Source of the DNA: Chitinophagaceae bacterium
Lineage (GTDB): Bacteria; Bacteroidota; Bacteroidia; Chitinophagales; Chitinophagaceae
Reading direction: 5' to 3'
Length of the DNA: 13,958 bases
Assembly (NCBI GenBank): GCA_009996555.1
Contig: JAACZX010000463.1
Coordinates: 1 to 13,958 of the forward strand
A model generated the notes under the pieces. It saw only the letters and a program-made list of their open reading frames with translations, made no database searches and had not been told where the DNA came from. This document shows, in pieces, positions 13,390-13,958 of the stretch; position 1 is the stretch's first letter; the number at the start of each line of letters is the position of its first letter. Both the position numbers and the translations under genes were made by a program.

Positions 13390-13958
13390 ATGCATTACAT
13401 CGAACACCTCAGCAAAGACAAGAAATTAAAAAAAGTAATTGAGGCGCAGGAACCACATTCGCTGGTGAAGCGGAAGAAGATCTATCTCTATCTCTGTGCG
13501 TCGATCATGAGTCAGCAGTTGAGTACAAAAGTGGCAGATGTAATTTATAACCGCTTTCTTGCTTTGTATGGAAAGAAAGAGCCTACTGCACAACAGATAC
13601 TTGATACGCCGTTTGAAACATTACGCAGCATCGGACTCAGTAATGCAAAAGCGAATTATGTGCAGAACGTTTGCCGGTTTTTTATTGAAGAAAAGATCAC
13701 TGACGGACAGCTGTACAAGATGAGTAATGAAGCAGTGATTGAAAAATTAACGCAGATAAAAGGAGTGGGCCGCTGGACGGTTGAAATGATCCTGATGTTT
13801 TCGTTGCAGCACGAAGATGTATTACCGGTAGATGATTTAGGTATACAGCAGGCGATGATCAAACTATATAAGATCGAATACGAAACAAAGAAAGATCTGT
13901 ACGAAAAAATGCAGAAGCATGCGGCCAAATGGCAACCGTACCGAACCTATGCCTGCGT
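13390..13958 (+). CDS. AlkA-like DNA-3-methyladenine glycosylase, 3' end beyond the window
   Basis: The frame is open from ATG 13390 to the window edge, giving 189 residues with the C-terminus missing. The helix-hairpin-helix motif is LTQIKGVGRWTVEMILMF (about residues 120-137), followed by the GPD-type segment LPVDDLGIQ, in which D149 is the likely catalytic aspartate, as in AlkA. MSQQLSTKVA (40-49) is also typical. The family removes alkylated purines such as 3-methyladenine from DNA and so starts base excision repair. The N-terminal AlkA domain is absent, so the protein is the short single-domain type common in Bacteroidota. It is divergent from the phosphoesterase gene. No clear TAnnTTTG box is visible upstream. 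The gene is nearly complete; only the last helix is likely missing. Confidence 0.9.
   Translation, partial: MHYIEHLSKDKKLKKVIEAQEPHSLVKRKKIYLYLCASIMSQQLSTKVADVIYNRFLALYGKKEPTAQQILDTPFETLRSIGLSNAKANYVQNVCRFFIEEKITDGQLYKMSNEAVIEKLTQIKGVGRWTVEMILMFSLQHEDVLPVDDLGIQQAMIKLYKIEYETKKDLYEKMQKHAAKWQPYRTYAC

Noticed and set aside
1..13958. CRISPR arrays, tRNA or rRNA genes, insertion sequences
   Set aside because: No regularly spaced repeats, no cloverleaf or rRNA signature, and no transposase or terminal inverted repeats were seen on either strand.

Overview
The window is chromosomal DNA from a Bacteroidota bacterium, most likely of the Chitinophagaceae type. The family-level placement is inference from protein style and gene order. 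Supporting signs: AT-leaning composition, weak or absent Shine-Dalgarno sites, TAnnTTTG promoter boxes just upstream of several starts, typical Bacteroidota signal peptides, and lineage families such as the rhomboid with a DUF6576-like tail and the DUF6364-like antitoxin.

Layout, left to right. (1) 1-408: the 3' end of metF, closed by a strong terminator. (2) 511-1077: a two-gene toxin-antitoxin unit with a Doc/Fic toxin, closed by a bidirectional terminator. (3) 4497-1108, minus strand: a thioredoxin-fold TlpA-like protein followed by a SurA/PpiC-type isomerase, an envelope folding pair. (4) 5230-4560, minus strand: a ribbon-helix-helix antitoxin and PIN-domain toxin, with a palindromic operator over its promoter. 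(5) 5313-6755: rlmD, divergent from the PIN unit and probably starting at a GTG 12 codons inside the longest ORF. (6) 6822-9495: an apparent operon of two rhomboid-family genes (the first frameshifted) and a membrane-anchored endonuclease/exonuclease/phosphatase-fold protein. (7) 9480-11116: cysS with its own promoter and leader. (8) 13236-11234, minus strand: an LpxH-like phosphoesterase translationally coupled to a glycosyltransferase. (9) 13390 to the edge: an AlkA-like DNA glycosylase, cut off by the window end.

The most interesting signal is upstream of cysS. A consensus -7 box (TATCTTTG) lies five bases before an ATG that opens a 14-codon [17 protein letters not shown], in which six of the last seven codons are Cys. 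This ORF sits immediately before the gene for cysteinyl-tRNA synthetase. Its last Cys codons and stop form one arm of a perfect 8-bp hairpin, and two further leader segments can pair with a contiguous downstream stretch. It looks like a leaderless, cysteine-sensing leader peptide that would couple tRNA-Cys charging to cysS expression.

Secondary points of interest: a short repeat family found both inside cysS coding sequence and beside the glycosyltransferase stop codon; a frameshift in the first rhomboid with catalytic residues intact; atypical active-site surroundings in the second rhomboid; and two different toxin-antitoxin modules flanking the envelope folding pair.
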